Source of the DNA: Lumnitzera littorea
Lineage: Eukaryota > Streptophyta > Magnoliopsida > Myrtales > Combretaceae
Length of the DNA stretch: 64,000 bases
Reading direction: 5' to 3'
NCBI GenBank assembly: GCA_024138015.1
Contig: JAMXBB010000011.1
Coordinates: 40,956,730-41,020,729 of the forward strand
Under the pieces are notes generated by a model that saw only the letters and a program-made list of their open reading frames with translations, was not told where the DNA came from and made no database searches. Shown piece by piece: positions 59,641 to 64,000 of the stretch (positions are counted from its first letter, which is position 1; each line of letters starts with the position of its first letter). The translations under genes were made by a program, and so were the position numbers.

Positions 59641-61836
59641 AGCCATGAGAATCAAGGTAAGCAAGTATTTTAGAGTGGAGATGCCACACATGTATGACTA
59701 AAAAAAAAATAAAGAAAAAAACAATGCGAAGCAGTTTAAGAATAATAGATGGGTGCAAATATTACTGATATGTGTGTATATATATATATATTTATGCTCC
59801 ACAAATCCTAGCATTAATTTATTGTGAATTATCAAGAGATATGTGAATAAGATAGCTACATAATGGCATTGAATGTCTAGACATCAACTTGTTGAAGTAT
59901 TCATGGAAAGGAGATGATAAGCATCCACTGAAGTATAAGCCATGTGATCATCTAGGTTGACTTCAAGTGCACGAATGAGGGATATAAATCTAAGTATCTG
60001 ATCAAAGCATATTTTCATGAGTCGGTTTGAGATTAATGAAAATTAATGTCACGAAGAGTAGTCCTGATAAAAATCATCATGCCATAGCACAAGTTATAGT
60101 TTTTAAGTCAAGCCATAGTTCCAGTATTGAAGAAATCAATGATTTAACTATTTGAAGAAAATATATACCGCATACATATATGTGGAGAACAAAGAGTGTT
60201 AAAAGCAATTGGCTTAGCAACAACATGCCAGTTCAACTACAGCAATCTGATTGTTTTCTCACTTGTTGTAGTAACCATTGTAGAAAGGAGAAACATTGCA
60301 ATGTTTGATGAATTTTATAAAATAACATTCAGCCCCCTATAAAAAAAAAAATCTATTCTTGATTCAATCTCGACATCTTCATTGGTGGCTGCATCGGCAT
60401 ATATTTATAGTCGACATAATGTAGTGCAAGTACCTAGCTTTTGTTATTAACGAATTCGAAGTGACGGGTCTATTCAATAGCACTCGTTTGTCAAAATGAT
60501 CCTAGTAAAGCAACGCTTATCTTGACATTGAACCATCCAAACTTGTTAGTTAGAGACCAAAGTTTTGATGAACGTAAAGGAGGAGTGGCAGAAAATCAAT
60601 GGATACATATAACAGTTATATATATATATAGGGGTGAAACGAAAAGATATTGAGATGATTTAAATTTGAAAATTGGTGGATTTGAAAGATACGTTAATAT
60701 CCTCTCTTTTTTTCTTTTTCAAGTTTATCGAATCATCCATCTCAAATCTCCAAAATATTGTACCATGCATCTCAAAACACTATGGTATAAATCTTCTAAA
60801 CTCTTCAATATATATCCACTTGTTAAAACTTCATCCATAACATCTTCATTTTTTTTTTCAAAAAAAAAGGAAGATCTATTGATAAATTGGTTTGCTAATA
60901 TATATATATGGAAATTTGAGATATATTGCGACACTTGATTGAGATATTAATATCCAAAAGGAAAAATAATAAAAGCAATGAGGTATGTAAGCATATTTGG
61001 AGAATTTTTGTGTAGCTGTAATATGAAGTTATATCATGTTTTACTTAGTTGAAGAAGAATAGACTTGCAAAATTTTGTTTTAAACCAATATACTAATTTA
61101 TAAAGTTACCTTACTTCTATTACCTCACAAGAATAAGTTTCGAACTCACAACTTTGGAAAGCAAACCATGGAGCTGTGGCACTAATCTTTTGAGCGGAGA
61201 TTACATAAAAAATATATATATTGGAAAAGCTCAAAGGAAAGAAAAATAAAAAGGAGGAGGTGTCCAATTAAATAATTTTTTGTGTCAAAAAGTATTTCCC
61301 ATGAGAGAAATATTTTTTCAAACTTCTATTAGAAGTTGTAGAGGGTTAAATCAACATGATGAATGATTAAAAGATGATTGTGATCTTTATAGTGGTTCAC
61401 TCATTGTGAATATCCTACAAATACTGGAGAAAAGAAAAGGAAAAGGCCAAATTCACTAAAAGGAAGTATATTTATATGGAATTATTTGGTCAAAGGAAGA
61501 ATTTATGGTAATCTACTATTTAGAAGTCTCTAGATTAGAGGCCATGCTATTGTGGGGATTCAATATATTGACATCATAATTCATCATATTTAAGTAGACA
61601 TAAGCTCTCTTGGTTTTGGAGGTCATACACAATTGTCATGGTCGATAAGAATTCATCATGGGTGATTATGGGGACACTACAATCAGCTTAAGTGATGCTT
61701 TGAAATATATATATATATATATGTATGTATGTATGTATATATGTATGTATGTATGTATGTTATGGAAGGGAGATAATAAAGCCATGGAAAGGTGGTTGTC
61801 TACTAAGGAAGATCTATTTCGTGCACATATTGCCTT
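59641..61836. other. Intergenic DNA with microsatellites
   Basis: A TG/TA run at ~59773-59793, a short palindromic A/T hairpin at ~60840-60875, and no supported gene. At 61090-61180 the minus strand has a B-box-like GAGTTCGAAAC after an A-box-like TAGTGCCACAG, possibly a SINE scrap. Confidence 0.35.
61696..61761. repeat. (TA)n(TATG)n microsatellite
   Basis: ATATATATATATGTATGTATG and a second TATG block. A spurious 82-codon frame runs through it. Confidence 0.9.
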
Positions 61837-64000
61837 TGTAATACCCCAATTTTTTTCAGTTAGTTCAATAACCTTAGGATCAGGGCTCTTAAATTTGAGA
61901 TACTAGGCTATGTTATCCGTTTTATTTCAAACTTTACAAGAAGGTCAGAAAAATTAAATGAAGTAATTCAAGTAAAGTCAATTTCTCAAAATAAGCTATA
62001 TAAAAATAGTAATTTGAGGAAAATGTCAATTTATCGATAAAGCTTATAATTATCGAAAATGTAAAATTCGAACTTTTAAATATAGTGAGATATCAAAGAT
62101 AAGTTATTTAACTTCTTAAAATAATAAATGAAGTTGAATTATATGTAATATACATGTATTAACATAGAATATGTATTATATGTATTAAATACATATATAT
62201 ATAATAATAAATTATTATTAAAATAAGGTAAATTAATATAAAATAATGGAAAATTAATTTAAAAACATGAAAAGATAAGTCATACAATGATGTGATAGCC
62301 TAGGATCAATTAGAATTGATGAGTCAAAAAGTAAAATACAAGAAATTGATACCTTATGCTTTGAAAAATAAAAAAAATAACATGTGTATGCCACATGTCT
62401 AATTTTTATTAATTCTAATCCATTTGGAAATTATAAATAGGCCACAGAAACTTCATAAACAACATTTTCAACGTTTGAAAATACAAGAAAATCACTCAAG
62501 AAACTTTAAAAAAAATTAGAGAAAAATAAGAAAATTACAATAAAAACAAAGCACAAATCTAGTCTGAACTAGTGCAAAGGGTTGTAAGAGTTTTGTGGTG
62601 GTGACCATTTGGGGTCAAAGAAGGGACTACTACAGGAGGTGTTCTTATAAGGTTGAATCGCCGATTTAAGTGAACCAAATTTTCAATTGAAACTTTGTAA
62701 ATTTTCTAAAAATTGCAAATGATATGATTTAATTATGAATTTGGTTTTTCAGAGTTATTTTATGTGTAGATTAATGTGGTAATTTTATTTTAGTTAAATA
62801 ATTGGTGGAAATATAGGTTGCTCAAGAAATAGCTCTATTTGGACAAAAATTAGATTAAATTTTAGAAATATTAAATAATATCCTTTCAAGTTGAAATTTT
62901 GTACGTAATATACTTAAAATATGTATTTAATTATAGTAACAAAAATTTTTGAAAATAAGCAAGTCTACTATTTATTGTAATTATTTTGGATAAAATTAGC
63001 AATTTTGCTATTTTATTGAATTAATTAGTTTTTGATAAAATCAATATATGAACCTTGTGTATTTTGATTTCTAGAAGTTTATAATGATATTTGGAATACT
63101 TATTTTTTATCTCACATGTAAATTTATTTATTTTTCTTTATTTTTCCTAATTTCAAGCTAAAACCGCTATTTTTATAAAAATAGATAATAATTAGTTTAA
63201 TGTAATTCATGGTCAATAATTAAACCACATATTTTTGTGAGTCTATAGGATTTTTTGTGAAATCAATTGAGCTAATATACTTTTCATTGTGTATTTTCCT
63301 AATAAATACCTATATATTGGCTTGTATGTAATACGGTAATTAGTACTATTAAAATGCTTGTCAAATTCACATAAAATGAACATATTAGGGTATATTAAGG
63401 GTTGTTGGAAAAGTTTGGAAAATATAATTTTTAGAGTTTTTAGTTCAGTACTAAAGCTTATTTGGGTTAATTACAGAGTTATGGTAACGTACAGTCGAGT
63501 CGTAGCAAAAAAATGCTATGTTTGGATTTTGACAATATTAATAGGCTTGATTTTTTAGATATCCTAAGAGTACTTAAAATAACGATCATGACGATATAAA
63601 GTTTATTGAAATCAGATAGGAAATGAGTCACATATGGTTAAATGAAGTTTAAAGACAAGGTAAGGAAAGTTTATGAGAATTTGGATTCAATTGGTATTTG
63701 ACTTGGAAACTATGTTTACATTTTCTTAGGTGCAATAAGTAAGAAAGGACTACGTAGTGAAGTTTAGGATTTTGCGCTATTACTAAGCCTAGGTAAGTGG
63801 ATCAAACCCATGCTTGGAGTAGATATATTGTTACTCATAATATTGCGTACTGTTTGATACTATATTGAGTAGATGTGGCTGTATTTTAGGGATGAGACTG
63901 ATATACTTCTATAGTGAATAGTGATGATGTGGTGATTTTGAATGATGGTAACTCTATCTCGGTTATATTATTATGCTACTATGTTAGGTGTTGATTTGTG
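61837..64000 (+). repeat. Start of a long LTR, running off the right edge
   Basis: Begins TGTAATACCCCAATTTTTTTC, a common opening of long plant gypsy LTRs. TATA-type ATTATAAATAGG at ~62431-62442. Non-coding to the window end. No right boundary, primer site or partner, so this is tentative. The preceding five bases (GCCTT-like) await comparison with the far flank. Confidence 0.4.

Noticed and set aside
61658..61906. 82-codon frame across the TATG microsatellite
   Set aside because: The centre is a repeat translation (YVCMYI) and it runs into an LTR start at 61837.

Overview
The window looks like intergenic and pericentromere-like DNA from a flowering plant nuclear genome. It is AT-rich and has no operons. 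Nearly everything recognisable is plant LTR-retrotransposon sequence: Ty1/copia, two copies of one Ty3/gypsy family, Tat/Ogre-type gypsy, and solo LTRs. There are also relics of terminal-inverted-repeat (TIR) elements. The primer-binding sites match plant initiator-Met and Arg tRNAs. The genus cannot be told from what is visible.

Layout. 1-1260: end of a minus-strand Tat/Ogre-like element (Arg-tRNA primer site 562-579, LTR to its right). 1803-2174: the only convincing intact host gene, a small secreted six-cysteine prolamin-like (ECA1/egg-cell type) protein. 3782-8643: a complete but decayed minus-strand copia element with 194-bp LTRs. 9508-9702: a short TRIM-like LTR with a primer site. 9895-17150: a ~207-bp tandem repeat split by a plus-strand gypsy element (10325-16731). 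18331-18507: a 55-bp tandem repeat. 18763-19029: a doubtful small ORF. 20402-22100: a second Arg-tRNA primer site with LTR-like DNA. 23114-34177: a TIR element with TAA target duplications and a GGT/GGC-rich core, into which a 3.5-kb solo LTR and a second, minus-strand copy of the same gypsy family (27078-33408) have inserted. 34700-35465: a Tat-like LTR. 35597-35975: a broken PPR fragment. 37739-38225: a solo LTR with a perfect duplication. 41110-41960: a degenerate plant-transposon-protein region. 45236-49267: another TIR element interrupted by a 3.3-kb solo LTR. About 50720-59640: a Tat-like element (LTR, Arg-tRNA primer site, gag, minisatellites) interrupted by a third 3.4-kb solo LTR (55043-58480). 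61837 to the right edge: the start of another long LTR.

The main story is layered transposition. Most insertions can be ordered, because host repeats or TIR elements are cut by LTR elements with recognisable 5-bp duplications. Three long solo LTRs of one family (two +, one -) show repeated removal of full elements by LTR-LTR recombination. All transposon reading frames carry stops or frameshifts, so none looks autonomous now. No new enzymatic system was found. The points most worth following are the nested architecture, the W-box (TTGAC) clusters shared by two solo LTRs, the minisatellites in the Tat-like element, and the lone prolamin-like gene.
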